64,000 nt of DNA from Sipunculus nudus (GCA_026874595.1 CM049313.1:47006159-47070158), one strand, 5' to 3'; positions 48,814 through 61,538 are shown, numbered from the stretch's first letter. Notes: a model not told the origin generated them from the sequence alone. Program-made: numbers and translations.

Positions 48814-50003
48814 ATTATGGCAACCAGGATCGATGTCTGCCTTGGCATTCAGCTTGTCTGTACCATCCCCTTGTTCAAACCGAGTGTCGCTTAAATTGTT
48901 GTTTCCTTTCAAAGGCTAATTATAATTAATCATTAATCATATTTTCCTGAGAAATTCCCATGTTTGATTTAAACTCTTACCTGGAGCTCATCATATTACA
49001 GGTGGAGGGGTCCAGGGAACCAAGGTTCTCCATCTGAGTAGGGGTGAGGGGGCATCAGCCCCCATATTTTGTTTAATTTAGCTGTTCCAGGGCTCTTATA
49101 TGACAAGTGGCAATGCTGGTAAAAATTGGCTGGCTAGTATATGCCACAATCCTGACAGGCGGAAACCTGCCGATTAAAAATTTCCTTACTGTATACTTCT
49201 GTTTACTGTATACAATTGCAGCCACTCCAGCCTTTTTATTTAAATGAAATTGTTACTGGTACCCCAATCATGTGGGAAATTGGCCCAGGGATTCTGGGGC
49301 AGGCAACCAGCAATTGAGCCAATTGTCTCTTATGGTCACACACAATGGCACTCAGCTAACCACCATTTGGGTCTCCTTGGAATACTCTTATTAAAATGTT
49401 CTCCCTGTCGGCCAATCATAGGAACAATTTTGTTCAGACTGACACCCTTAATTTCCTGGCTGGCTGCTATCAGCCAATCATAGCTAAATTTATCAGTTAC
49501 TGTAACCTGGGCTAACGGTCTAGATTATGTTAAGCGCTATCTGATTGGTCCGCTCGATAAGAATATTCGTAATACAGTTTCATGGGTAATAACTTGGCAT
49601 GCATGCTGTGTATGGTTGTTTAAACACATGGACATGTCTCCATATCCAAGTTTTAAGGTGAAAGAATGACCGATGGCTACATCAGTGAAACTGAGCATAG
49701 TTAAGAAATCGCAAAACCAGTAGAACTGGTTGGAAAATGAAATCAATGAATACAATTATTTATCAGTCATATGGTGTAGCCTTTGCTGAAAATACAAGGG
49801 GTATTTTTTTTTTCAAATAAAATAATGCAAACAAATGGAAAAAAAATAAAATTTGACAAGCAGCAGTAGCTTGTCATTTCCAGAAATCAAATTTGAGGCC
49901 TGATGTTCAAATACAAGAGGGTTCCCCATTTTTTTTGACAGATGGCACTTCACTCATAGCTATAAATGAGCCAAAATCAAAATCAACCCCACTGGTATCT
50001 TGT

Positions 50004-50110
50004 CTTCACGGCTCATTAAGTAGCATGTAGGACTCCCTATCTAGAGATTGTAGGTTTGATTCCCAGTTCAGGCTACTTCTAATATTCACTTGAGGTTCAT
50101 GTAAGAATAG
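50004..50110 (+). mobile_element. tRNA-derived SINE head
   Basis: GGCTCATTAAGTAGCATG (A-box-like) and TAGGTTTGATTCCC (B-box-like, 50051-50064) have tRNA spacing and are followed by CAGTTCAGGCT. A non-tRNA tail follows. The boxes deviate from consensus, so it is an old SINE rather than a tRNA gene. Confidence 0.5.
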
Positions 50111-51105
50111 GTTGGATGAATGTAGGGAAAACTGCAGGAACACTTGAGAAAATGAGAAGAGACAGTTCATTTATATTTTTAATGTACCAGAATGTAGATC
50201 CAAGTCTGAACATGCTCAGTAGTTTGAAACCAGTTCTTTCATCACCACAGTTGATTTGTCAAACGTCACCAAACCCAATTCTTACCTGTTTCATAATTAT
50301 ATATTACATTGTTTACTTAAAGTGGCCTATTCCAAAGTCTTTTGTCTATTAACTAAAGATAATCCCATGAATCTCCTATAAATCTAGACCAGAAAATGCT
50401 GATCCCACAGATTACACTATTCAATTTGTTCAGTTCATATTCATGAATGACAAGATCCTTTAATTGTCAGTTAATTAACAGTGATCATTCAGCAACTCCA
50501 ACACCATTAAAACAGGACTTTATTATAAAGACATGAATAACAACTCCAACACTATATGAATACTTGATTATTTCATATAATTAAACTGACATACTGAATG
50601 TAAATTGTTGATGAAAAGATGGTGATGACAAATTAAATCAAGTGGTATCTGAGTAGTTTCTTCTCTTCTTTAATAATTATTTTTGCGGAGATGGCATCGA
50701 GGATACCAGGGGTGTTTTTGCAGCAGTCCCCACCCAAATCAGATCTCTTTCTTTATTTAACCAGTAATTACATGTACAGTAAGTACCTGTAGTACCCAGT
50801 AGATGGCACTTCATTTATATTTGGTAAATCACCATTATCATCAGTAAAATCTCGTGTAGCCTTGCCAGTCACATTGTGGACTAGTTATGTTAATCTGGTT
50901 TTTATACAGATTGATACTTTTTTATTTGTTGTTTTACTTGATATAACAATAATATACCATTTGCTACATGGAGCATACAGTGCCTCCTATTTACACAAAA
51001 GTCATGTGCAATAATGGTCTCCCAACTCATTAAAAAGCAGGTGATACTTTTAATGTGTTTCTCTCGGTGTGTTTAATTTGCATATGCATTGATTATATTT
51101 TTTAG

Positions 51106-51176
51106 GATGAGCTGAGAACGGACTCAAGGAAAAAGAATTTATTGATATTAGTCCTACACTATCTCAACGAGGAAGG
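51106..51176 (+). CDS. KATNAL2: KATNAL2 exon 2: start of the LisH motif
   Basis: 71 nt between ATTTTTTAG and GG|GTAGGT. It reads DELRTDSRKKNLLILVLHYL, then NEEG, leaving two bases. This is the first helix of the LIS1-homology (LisH) dimerisation motif, matching RKNLLILISHYL in human KATNAL2 as recalled. The GG remainder joins the A of exon 3 to give Gly, so the phase is confirmed. Confidence 0.92.
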
Positions 51177-51461
51177 GTAGGTACAGCTTTCTTTTTATGA
51201 TTTAAGCTAATGGCAACAAACCAACAATAAAAATACAGTATAACTCTGATATGCCTCTTTTTGTCTGACAGAAAATAAACATTAACATGGGAGGGTACAG
51301 TTAATACAGATAACCTAGTTGATTTATTTGGTTGTCAAACATGAATTATATGAATTATGTATTAGGCCTAAAAATAAAAAAAGTATGGTTCTCAGACATT
51401 GTGGGTATCAATTTTAACCCCCCACTTAAATAAAAAAAAAATTATTTTCAATAGATGCTAA

Positions 51462-51578
51462 TACTCCAAGTTGCTAAAACTCCAAGATACTAAAACTCCA
51501 AGATGCTTAAACTCCAAGATGCTAAAACTTCAAGATGCTAAAACTCCAAGATGCTAAAACTCCAAGATGCTAAAACTC
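51462..51578. repeat. 16-bp tandem repeat (CTAAAACTCCAAGATG)n
   Basis: About seven near-identical copies in KATNAL2 intron 2, with single-base variants (TTGCTA, ATACTA, CTTCAAG). Confidence 0.95.
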
Positions 51579-52538
51579 CAACTGAACCTATATTTTCAAT
51601 TTTAAGAAAATCTGGGTGCAATGTTAAATAGGCTTCTACTGTACCTTATTATAAATACTAAATTTAAATCATATCAATTGTATAAGTTATATAGCAAAAA
51701 AGCATCAAGGCTTGTGTGATATGTGCATGCAACATCATTGACAAATATGTCAAATGTGGGTTCACCGTAAACATATATATATCAGCATGAACATTAAGTG
51801 AGTCCACATTTTCTCACAAAAAAATGTTGGTTCAACTCCTAATAGGCTTCTACTAACATAATAGTATTTTATAAGTTATAAATATGCAGTAAAAAAAGCT
51901 TCCCTTCCTGGCTTATTTTTCTGGATGTGTTACATGACGTCATTGATAAAACTTTCAGAAGTGGTTTCACTTTGCCAAAAATAAATGTTGGTTCACAGGT
52001 AAAAATGTGATTATTTGTAAAAATAAAAAATGTAGGTTCACTAGCACAGTGTCTTTTAGGCATTGAACCCCACATTTTTCTGCAGAAAAATGTGGGTTCA
52101 TTTGTTGTTTTAGCCCCCTGCAGTTCAGCCTTGTATAATGAACCTATACCAAAACCTTTGTGAACATATGATAATATTATAGCTTCACTAGCATCTCATG
52201 AACATTATCAATATCCATGCATGTTGTGTTGCAACTCAAAAGTTTAATATTATCAATACTTAAGAAACAGAATAAGCTTTTTACATTATTTCCCTATAAT
52301 GAGCAAGTATTTCAACTCGTTCAGTGATCCCAGGGTCCTTCTCAAATTGTAAAGATTTTTACAAGCATATTAAACAATTTATACAATAAAGGATATATGT
52401 GTAATATACCGAATGGTGATATCACGAAATTCAAATCCTCACAAAACACTGTAAAAGTGGAAATCAGGAAACCTTAACCTTGCGAATATGAAGTCTACCA
52501 CAGTATGTGATTTATATATAACATTACTTTTTCTTTAG

Positions 52539-52708
52539 ATATGTCGAGTCAGCAAATTCTCTGTCCCGGGAGACTAATCTGGACATGCGCCGTTTTGAGG
52601 TGTGTGACAATGTGGATTTAGAAACAGTTCTTATGGAATATGAGTCCTACTACTACATCAAGTTCTCCAAATACCCCAAGATAACCAAAAAACTGGTGGC
52701 AGCAAGTG
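52539..52708 (+). CDS. KATNAL2: KATNAL2 exon 3: LisH second helix and conserved N-domain
   Basis: 170 nt between TTCTTTAG and AGTG|GTAAGT. It completes the LisH motif ([13 protein letters not shown]) and continues with the most diagnostic stretch, [20 protein letters not shown], then [12 protein letters not shown]. This stretch is almost identical to human KATNAL2 as I recall it, and it separates KATNAL2 from KATNA1 and KATNAL1. The exon ends with one base, completed to Ala by exon 4. Confidence 0.96.
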
Positions 52709-52928
52709 GTAAGTAAGGCAGTTATTGTAATACATTATTGTTTATTCATCCTGAGTGTAATTCAGTGTTTGACAACTAAGAATGTGTCTTAAGTCTTTTG
52801 AGTTTAAATACATAATATTGTAGTCTGTTAAGAAGGATACTCTTGGATAAATAGGATTAAGTTTTGTGTATTTTGAATTTTTAAAATTAAAGCAAGCATA
52901 ACCATAAGTGTCATTCTTTAGTGTTTAT

Positions 52929-53233
52929 GCGGGGGCGGTGGTGTAATGGTTTGGGTGCCGGGCTCATGATCGAGAGGTTGTGAGTTTCGAATCCTGGTCA
53001 GACCCCCAACGTGCCAAGACCCTTAGGCAAGGTCCCAACCGCAAGTGTGCTTCTCTCCACCCAGCAGTAGAAATGGGTACCAGTAAATACTGGGAAGGTA
53101 ACCTGCGATGGACTAGCGTCCCATCCAGGAGGAGTTTAACTCCTAAGTCGCTTCATGCTATCGAAGCCGGGATAAGCTCCGGCCTGATGAGCCATTAGGC
53201 TCAGGTGTAAAAGCCCAGCAGAGTTTACCTTAC
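52929..53233 (+). mobile_element. Full-length tRNA-derived SINE (305 bp) with perfect 13-bp TSD
   Basis: Starts GCGGGGGCGGTGGTGTAATG (A-box region), with the B-box region GTGAGTTTCGAATCC about 60 bp in. It then has a conserved body (GATGGACTAGCGTCCCATCC, GAAGCCGGGATAAGCTCCGG), of a type seen in broadly distributed metazoan SINEs, and ends in TTACC repeats. CTTTAGTGTTTAT flanks both sides (52916-52928, 53234-53246). It lies in sense orientation in KATNAL2 intron 3. Open frames across it are artefacts. Confidence 0.9.
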
Positions 53234-53646
53234 CTTTAGTGTTTATAGATTTAATGGATTTTTGCTTGCTGAAATTTTGTTAAGGTAAGTGATGTTTTAA
53301 GAATAATGAAATTTATGGGATCTATATATTTTTTACTTACAAATTTACCATCTGACTTAAGTGTATCAGTTTAATGAAAGCAGATTTACTGAAGATGTTA
53401 TAAAATCCTGTTTTTACCCCATTTTAGTTTAGATGTCATTATTTTATATTGTTTGATGACGTTTTAGACTCTGCCACATCTGTAATCTGTCTATCATACA
53501 ATGTTTGCCAGTTATGCCGTCTTTTTTTTATGTTATCATGAAATTGATGATTTACCAGTTTCATGGTCTTGCATCACCGATATAAGTTTGACATTTCAAA
53601 TGTGTTTCAAATGCCAAATTATGATTTCTCTTACTCTGTGTAACAG

Positions 53647-53695
53647 CTGAAGAAAGAGGCAGCAAGTTTGGTAATAAACCTGCTCGTCTGAAGAG
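53647..53695 (+). CDS. KATNAL2: KATNAL2 exon 4
   Basis: 49 nt between GTAACAG and AAGAG|GTGAGT. With the borrowed base it reads AEERGSKFGNKPARLK and leaves AG, completed to Arg by exon 5. This is a basic linker after the N-domain. The short exon is supported by exact phase on both sides. Confidence 0.85.
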
Positions 53696-56196
53696 GTGAG
53701 TCCAAAGATTCTTGCTTGTCTCAGTCATGTTCATAATCAGGCATGTGTGCCACTATTTAAATTAAGGTTTAAAGGTAAGAGAAGTATTTTACCAGATCTG
53801 TGCTCTTTATGTACAATGGCTCATACTTCAACCTGAAGTTCAGGTTTTACTGGAATTGGATGCAAGTACTTGTTGCCATGTTCACAGTCTACATTTGGAT
53901 ATTTCAAAAGGCAGAAAATCACAAATGGGGTATTTTACTTTTTTAGTGTATGAAAAAATTGCATCAGTAACAGGGCAATAACATTTCTATGTACACGTAG
54001 GTGAGATGTAAGAAAACCCTATTAATGTTCTGGTTAGAAAAAAAATAGTTAAAGGGCAAAGGGCATTCATGAATAATAACTGAAAATGTATGCTGACACA
54101 GGGCTTTAATCCTGGTTTAAAATTCTGTTAATAGTTAATAGTGACTCCTACTTGAGTATTTCTGTCAGTGTTGATATATATGTCGGTAATACTCTTTATG
54201 TGTTTATGTATTAACTCGATTACCCATGCACACAATTTCTGGGGGCGATGTTGGAAATACAAAAATGTTTGTAACCAAAGGTTATAATGATATATTCTGA
54301 AAAAGTTTTTCACCTGAATGCATTTGGGACAAATTATATATTAACACAGAGGTTCACATTTCCATGACTAATAGAATTACAACTTTATCATTCATTCAAA
54401 ACATTTTATTCACACCTATCAACTTTACAGTCATATATAAAAAAAACTACCGTAGTACATGTCAAAATTGAATTAATCCTTTGATTTGTCTTGTAATAAA
54501 TAGCACAAGGATTTATAACCCAAATTTGGAATGTTTTCATGATATAGCAGTGCACAGGCCAAACACCGAGGGGCAGGGATGCCCTCTCATACACCAGAGT
54601 CCTCACGGACGTGAGTGCTGGGTTATTTATTGCATGTGCAGCTTTACATTAAAGGTTCTGTCTCCTGCCCCTGCTTCTCCTTACAATGGTATAATTCTTC
54701 CTAACCATGAAAAATAATGGGTTGCTTAACAAATGGTGTTCATAATTATTTTGATAATACCTTAGTTTCTGATTTGTGCCATCAAAATCATAATGGTCCA
54801 TCACATCCAAATGTAAACAGTACACAGAAGTCAAACTTTATCACATACCATATGAACAAGAACACATGCACTGGAAACTTTATAGGTTAACAAGCCTTTA
54901 TTTGATTTGTCAAATTCTTAGGCTATAGGTTGCGGGAGCCATTCCTCCGACTACCAAGTGAATAATAATGTCTTACCTGGCACATAATTCGTATGGGACA
55001 AATTATCCAATATATATTGCAATACAGTTCATATATGACTGCGATATAATAAACAATGGTCAGGTGATACCAGTTGATGACGTCAGTCAATACGACATCA
55101 TGCGCCATCGCCCTTTGTGATGTCATTATTATGTTATAATCAGCTCTTGCTACCATAAACATGGATGTCCATATGTGTAGGAGCGTTTTTTGGGGCTCAT
55201 TATAATAATAAGTTAAAAGGGCGGAGCATTTGGGCTGTGGTGGATAGGTCAATTATGAATATTAACCAATAGTTTCTCACCTGAATTACATTCTGAGCAA
55301 AAATCATGCATATTTAATGAGTTCAGAGGTCAAAAGATATACAACGGGCATATTATGCACCATTTACCGTGCTCTTGTAGTGTTATACGCTGCAATACCA
55401 CACTGTAAATCTAAAAATAACATCATATTTATTTTTGCTGTAGTGTAAAGGAATCTTCTGCAAGCCACTGAAATGGTTCAGTTGCCATGTTCATATTTCA
55501 TTAAGTAGCAAGCAGAGTGGTTTGATATAGCAGGGTCTCCAAAAGCATAGCTGCAAGAACCTTTCCAACTGGAAGACGTTTAGGCATCACTTTAATGTTT
55601 ACAAAATAATAATTATCATGCACAATATGTGGCACTGGTCAGCAGTTGAGGTATTACTGTAACTAGTAATGTAAATCATTATCCTAACAGTTTGAGTAAA
55701 ACAATTACAAAGATATTAATTAATAGAATGACACTAAATACTACTGAAATTCAGTCGGATTCTGATTAATTCACATTTATCTTTTGGCAGACATTGGTTA
55801 TATAATGTGAAAATGTTATAAAAATCATTGTGAAATTCAATCATTTCAATGAAACAATTCACTATCAGGTGACATTTTCAGTGCTTCAGCCATCGGCCTC
55901 TGATACCTGACTTATGCGCATAACTATATTTTGCAGCTAATAAATTATGAATACCCATATTGATCATGGGAACATGCAAGATTGCTTTAATTGCAAAATA
56001 GGCTTCCCTCCTTGCCCCCCCCCCCCCCTTCCCCCATGAATGATCTGTCATGGACTGACTAAATTTGCAGTCCTAGGTGAGAGGGAAAATGTACATATTG
56101 TATGTATTTAGGTATAAATAATGGACGTCTCCATACATTTGTATACATTTGTATATTATTTGTATAATGAGAAACATGGAGGTGTTTTTATTCCAA

Positions 56197-56850
56197 CAGC
56201 TGGTCTGATTTTCATGTCATCTTTTAAATTATTCTAACAGTTTTAAACAAATCATTTTATCATACTCTTAAAATTACAAGTGGATAACTCTGTGTGCATC
56301 TGTATATATCTTTAATCTTAATACAAGAATTATGTACTAACAGAAAAAAGCTAATTACTTTTTACATATGCAAAAAAAAACTTGTCTTGCATTTTGCAAT
56401 ATTTGATTTTTATTATTGGCCTGAATGAATTGGTATTAGAACATGGGGTTGAGCATATAGTGTGCAGATTTCACTATTTGGACATTATGTTGTTTGTTAT
56501 TGTTTAGTATCTGTATATATGTCTTCCAACAGCTGGTCTTATTTTCATGTCATCTTTTAAAATATTCTTACAGTTATTAACAACTTACATTTGAACATAA
56601 TACTCCTAAATTACCAGTGCATAACTGTGTGTGTGTGTCTGTGTATATCTCAAACAGAAAAAAGAACTAATTACTATAAACACATGTAGAAAAACCTGTT
56701 TTGCATTTTGCCATATTTGACATTTATTATTGGCTTTAATGAAATGGGTATTAGAACATAGGGGTGAACATAAAGTATGCAGAGTTCCCTCATTGTATAT
56801 GATGTTGTTTGTTGTTGTTCAGTGTCTGTATATGTCTTTCTGGCCTTCCA
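56197..56850. repeat. Tandem duplication, ~328-bp unit, two copies
   Basis: CCAACAGCTGGTCT(G/T)ATTTTCATGTC occurs at about 56197 and 56525. The intervening blocks (AGAAAAAAG, TTGCATTTTGC(A/C)ATATTTGA, TATTAGAACAT(G/A)GGG) recur in order, and a GTCTGTATATGTCT phrase starts a third partial unit. Confidence 0.85.
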
Positions 56851-56993
56851 ATTCCACAGAAGTGCAACTCTGCCCCCTATGCTGCACAAGTAAGAATGAG
56901 AGCATGCCTTCCTTATATACCACATGAGCTATCTGTAATCACTTTGTCGGATTTATTTTGTGTATTTGAATGTACACATACTTTTCCTCATGT

Positions 56994-57534
56994 TATAGTC
57001 CATTCCATCCTACCATGTCCACTTGATTTTTGCTGACTTAACTTTTCTTAGTTACATTGCAAGGAAAAAATTATAATTTAGGAAAGAAGATAAAAAGGCC
57101 TTATTTTTAACATGGTAAATAAATACCTACCTTCATCTTATCAAAGGAACAGAATTATAAAAAAAATTGAGAAATCAGTCTACATTTTATGACATATCAG
57201 CCCCACTTATGGCGGTCAAGGTAATTGGTCACCAGCAAAACAGCATTTTTGACAGCTTTTGATTGGATGCTTTCATGTAAACGCCATAAAAAATATAACT
57301 AGCTAAAACAAAGATGGCTACTCTTGCAGGGATACATCTGATCTGTCTAAAAAGAGTCTCTGTAAAGAGTCCAAAAAGTTGTGAAACATAAACTGGAGAT
57401 TTATTGTAAAATTCGTAAATTGCTGTATTAGGCCATCACTTCCATTTTAAGCTTTCTATGAAAATACAAAAAAAATAACCTTTTTAAAAACAAAAGAACA
57501 GGTGGACACAGGTAGGTGGAACAGAGAATAGTAT
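56994..57534. mobile_element. MITE family M1, copy 2 (~540 bp)
   Basis: Left end TATAGTCCATTCCATCCTAC with CATGTCCACTTGATTTTTGC; right end AACAGGTGGACACAGGTAGG…AATAGTA. It shares AAACAAAGATGGCTACTCTT and CATTTTATGACATATCAG-type interior blocks with the copy at 44721-45184. The right terminus is more worn. Confidence 0.75.
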
Positions 57535-58300
57535 TTGATGTTTAAAAAATGTTGCTGATATGAGTGCCATTATTAATTTCTGGTTTGCACAGTCTGTCTG
57601 CATTTATTTTGAGTAAAGTTCACAAGGAATTTTATACATCACTTATTCATATAGCTTAATTTTCTTTTCATTTATCACAATGGCCAGGTAATTTATTTTT
57701 GTTCCTCAGAAATTCCTTTGATGTATGCAGAAGGTTTCTTTTCAAATAAGTTTACCCCCAGTGACTTCAAAACAAGGAACAAATTTAAATATATATATAT
57801 GACATACTGTTGTAAATCATGTCACAAACCCCTTGTACATATTTTTATTGTCATTGTATGTTATGGTAAAAAGCAAGTAATTTTATTGTTGATGTATGTT
57901 GTTGTAAAACAGAAGTTGTGGTAATTACTTATGGCTCATGTTTTCAGAGGATGGTATGCTTTAATATCTTATGGTTATTTATGTTACATTTATTTATTTT
58001 CGTTTTTTATTAATTTTTTCTTGCTTCTGAAAAATGTATTCATGTTTACTTTGTCTTCCCAAATGTTACCATGGTTGCATTTCCCATTTCATAGGTTTCT
58101 GAAGGATTATCCCTATTTTACTGGTAAATTGTAAGATTTTGTGCGTTTGTAGTGATATTGATGCCTCTTGAGTTGATATTGAATATTTAAGTATAAATAC
58201 TGAGGCAGATACAGATAATAATACAATACTTAAATGCCACAGACTAGGTTTAAGATGTGGTGATGTTAATTCTTTCTTTTCAGTTACATAAGATATATAT

Positions 58301-59414
58301 CAGTGATGTATGACTTGAGTCCGGACTGGACTCTAGTCCACATTATGGACTCTAACTCAGACATAGACTCCATGGTCTTGGACTTGCACATAGAGGAAAG
58401 GACTCAAGAAATCAGGCCATTTCTTTCATCAGTCCAGTAGAAAAAGAAAATCTGAAGACTTATATACACATGCACACCACTAACACAACATTTAAAAAAT
58501 AATAATATTGACCCAAATGTGCTGTTGTCATCTGGATTGTTTACATTAGTGCTGAGGATGTTGGTGGATTATTCAATAGAATTTTGTTTATTTTATAAGC
58601 AAATGGACTTACTGTACCATGATTTATTATGATGAGATGACAGAAGGTTCTAGAGAATTCAGGTTATGTGTAATTTCAATAGGTAAATGCCAGAAAATCC
58701 CATAGGTGCTATTCTTGACAAGAAAAGACCTGATCATTCTAGAGATTTCTAGAAGTTTTGGTTACCCATATATAAATAGGGGGTGTCAAGGCGGATCAGG
58801 AGTGAATGAATTTGGAAGCTAGCGTCAACTGGTGACGGGTCGTTTTATATCAATGACGACTTAGTTGAACACCGAGCGGGGTGTGGTTATAAATTCCGCA
58901 AGACATTATTAGTCCTGGAGAGAGTACAGATAGTTACAGCGGAGCAGGGTGTTAGAAGATTTATGTAACTTGTATTTGTTGAAGACATTGTTATTGTGAG
59001 ATTGTAGCTAGTCAATGACGATGGTGGCCAATTGTTGGATGTTACCAGAATAAACCTGTGTTCTTCAGTGCAGACAACAAGTGGTATTTCGGACTTTTTA
59101 GAGTGAAAGAACTCTGGAATATATGTCAGCTGCATGTTTGGTGTGACACATATAAACCAAATTTTACCTCTGCATCTTGAGTTAAATGTAATAAAACATT
59201 TAAATATGTGTAAACTAACATTAAGATACAGATGATAATTGCAAATTTCTATTTTCTATCAAATTCCAAAAACATGGATTTTTGCATTGGACTCAGATGT
59301 GAATGTCATACCAACTTAAAGGAGGTGGACATGGACTAAAATTTCAAGGACTTTGACCTGAGCTGCCTTGACTTTCACTTGCACTGAGATACTGTGTACT
59401 CAACTACATCACTA
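58301..59414. mobile_element. hAT-like element with a nested insert
   Basis: Left end CAGTGATGTATGACTTGAGT; inverted right end TAGTGATGTAGTTGAGTA. Flanks ATATATAT and GTATATAT are an 8-bp target duplication with one mismatch, although in AT-repeat sequence. The interior is rich in GGACT(C/A) words (GAGTCCGGACTGGACTC, GGACTTGCAC, ATGGACTAAAAT). About 58640-59150 is unrelated sequence that looks like an LTR. Confidence 0.65.
58640..59150 (+). promoter_or_regulatory. LTR-like or heat-shock-promoter-like insert
   Basis: Two heat-shock elements, each with four alternating pentamers and one mismatch, lie at 58643-58660 (GAAGGTTCTAGAGAATTC) and 58737-58754 (TTCTAGAGATTTCTAGAA). A TATA box TATATAAAT follows at 58769-58777, 15 bp after the second. 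About 280 bp downstream is AATAAA (59049-59054), and then TGGTGTGACAC, which could be a primer-binding site. TATA plus poly(A) signal within 300 bp suits an LTR. No long frame lies between them. Exact LTR borders and target duplication were not found, so a heat-shock gene 5' fragment is the alternative. Confidence 0.45.
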
Positions 59415-59506
59415 GTATATATATAATGTAACTTATCCGGTATAGATCCAAATGTATATAAAACTTGGTCAAAGTCACAAGGAACACACCATCACATGAA
59501 TTTGTA

Positions 59507-59666
59507 CAGTGGAACCTGTCTGAAAGACCACCTGTCTATTAAGACCACTGTTGGGTGAACAAAAAGTATTCACACTAGTTATAACTGACCTGTCTAATAA
59601 GACCTTCTGTGAATTAAGACCATTTTTTGGCCAGTCCATTGGGTGCTCTTATTAGAGGTTTCACTG
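59507..59666. mobile_element. pogo/Tc1-like MITE (160 bp)
   Basis: Left end CAGTGGAACCTGTCT; inverted right end CAGTGAAACCTCTAATAAGA. TA flanks the left end and TTA the right. The interior has CTATTAAGACCAC and CTAATAAGACC repeats typical of small Tigger/pogo-type elements. Confidence 0.75.
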
Positions 59667-61538
59667 TTATTGCCATTTTTGGGGGGATTTTTTTTCTGTT
59701 ATGGTTAACCTATTTTCTCAGTATTTTCAGCAATCAGGTTTGATTTTTGTGTCATTAATTGTTATCACTTGCATTGTAGTGCCAAATATTTTATATTAAT
59801 AATGTTCAGCTTTGTTTTGAAACCATTTTAAATACAGGCATGGCACTTCAGAACTTCAGATTGCTTCCTGTGTCTTCTTGAGATATATGATGTTTCTATT
59901 AAAAGTACAACACGTGATCCTCGTTACATTCTGGCCTCGGTACTCATGGTCAGTCCTCCTTTCATGTGCTACCTCTGTCAGTTCTTTCACAGGAAAAGCA
60001 AAAATCAATTATTGAACCTGAGTACCAGTAGTAGGACTAGCCGTTAAAGAGTTGGACTTGGTAGCTCGATCCTAGTTTTAACCCTGCCAGTGTTTCATTG
60101 GTGAAGTCTCAGTTTATCTCGTGGATTGCAAATTGGTGAAATCTCACTAGAACCTTAGAGATCTGCTCTAATGTCTTAATGACAGGTTATTACCCCTTGA
60201 ATATTCATAACCCCTTGCATATAAAATCTGAAATCCACAAGGCTTAATAATAACAATTCATTCTTTTTGTATGGATACCTTCATCAGTGCCACTGAAAGG
60301 CCCTGAAGCCTTAAAAAAAATTAAAAGTGGGAGTTACCCAGGATGGAGCAGTTTAGGTCTGGAACTTACCCAGTCATTCTGGCCTGTCCGAGTCTTCGTG
60401 ATTTGATCCTTTTGATGCCAGTACATATACAATGAAATACAGGAAGAAACTTGAAATAAGGATACTTTATCAATATTTTGCATACCAAATTTCATTTTTG
60501 CACCAACAAGTTGAAAGGACAGACCAGTTACGTAAATTTTTCTTTATCAATTATGACACCTTTGAAAAATTAACTAAAAAAATGTATACAATTTAAAAAA
60601 TATGTATTCCAATAAATAGTCTTATTAAAATATTAATGAAATTTTTGTATATATAGTCAAAATAAAGTTGTCAAACTTTGGTCTTTGTGAATAACATGAA
60701 CAGAAGTAAATTTTCAGCACTACAAAATATATATAAATCACTATTCAAATATCTATAACCTACAGTCCTATCGCAGTTGTTCTGGAGGAGGTGTTGAGCA
60801 GAAAGGTGTGTGTGTGTGGTGGTGGGGGGGGGGGTACACTGGTAACACTGGGAAGGATAAAGTGAGAGGTTAAAAGGGTCAGTGCATTATATAGAGTGTT
60901 CCTGGAAACCATGTGTAACCTGAGACAGTTCCAACAGAGCAGATCATTAATAATTCAGCCATGTATGAGTCAGCTACTAAGACCTGTACTTAAAGAACCT
61001 AGCAACTGCAGATTAGTAGCAAGATTAGTAAGTTGAGCAGATAAATTACCTTATTTTGTCTCTAAGGATATCATTGTCAGGATTAACTCCTCTGTCATTG
61101 ATAAGAAATGCAGAATAAAAAGTATAAAGCTGTGACATTTTGTGCGGGTGATTATCAGTATTGATCAGCTTACCATATCTCCTGAACAGAGAATTTTTTA
61201 TTCTATGAAAACATACTTTTGATGTCCTATGCCCATTTGATTGAACATTTGACAAATCACCTGAACATTCAAATAATACATGGGGCTTTCCATGGTTAGC
61301 TCATTGCAAACAATTTATCCAGTTTGAAAGGCACAGGGGTTATCTCACTTATAATTATTATATATCTGAATTAAAGTAAAAATGGTTACTTTATGTAAGT
61401 AACAAAAATGATAATATGGTTAATGATGGAATGGTTCTAATTGTAATAGGAGATTATTTTTGTTCAGTAGAACTGTGGTACACAGTAACAAACTTGAGAG
61501 CTTAATATAAACAGATAATCTTTTTTTCATTATAACAG

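Larger units (their letters stand above)
45971..51105 (+). other. KATNAL2 intron 1 (5.1 kb)
   Basis: GT…AG intron. Apart from the 1.9-kb TIR element and a tRNA-like SINE annotated separately it is AT-rich, with an ATATAT run near 46413. No exon or RNA gene recognised. Confidence 0.8.
53696..61538 (+). other. KATNAL2 intron 4 (7.8 kb)
   Basis: The largest intron in the window. It holds a ~328-bp tandem duplication, MITE M1 copy 2, a hAT-like element with an LTR-like insert and a pogo-like MITE. The remainder is AT-rich and unassigned. Confidence 0.8.

Noticed and set aside
52980-53198. 72-codon frame in KATNAL2 intron 3
   Set aside because: Lies wholly inside the SINE defined by the 13-bp target duplication.
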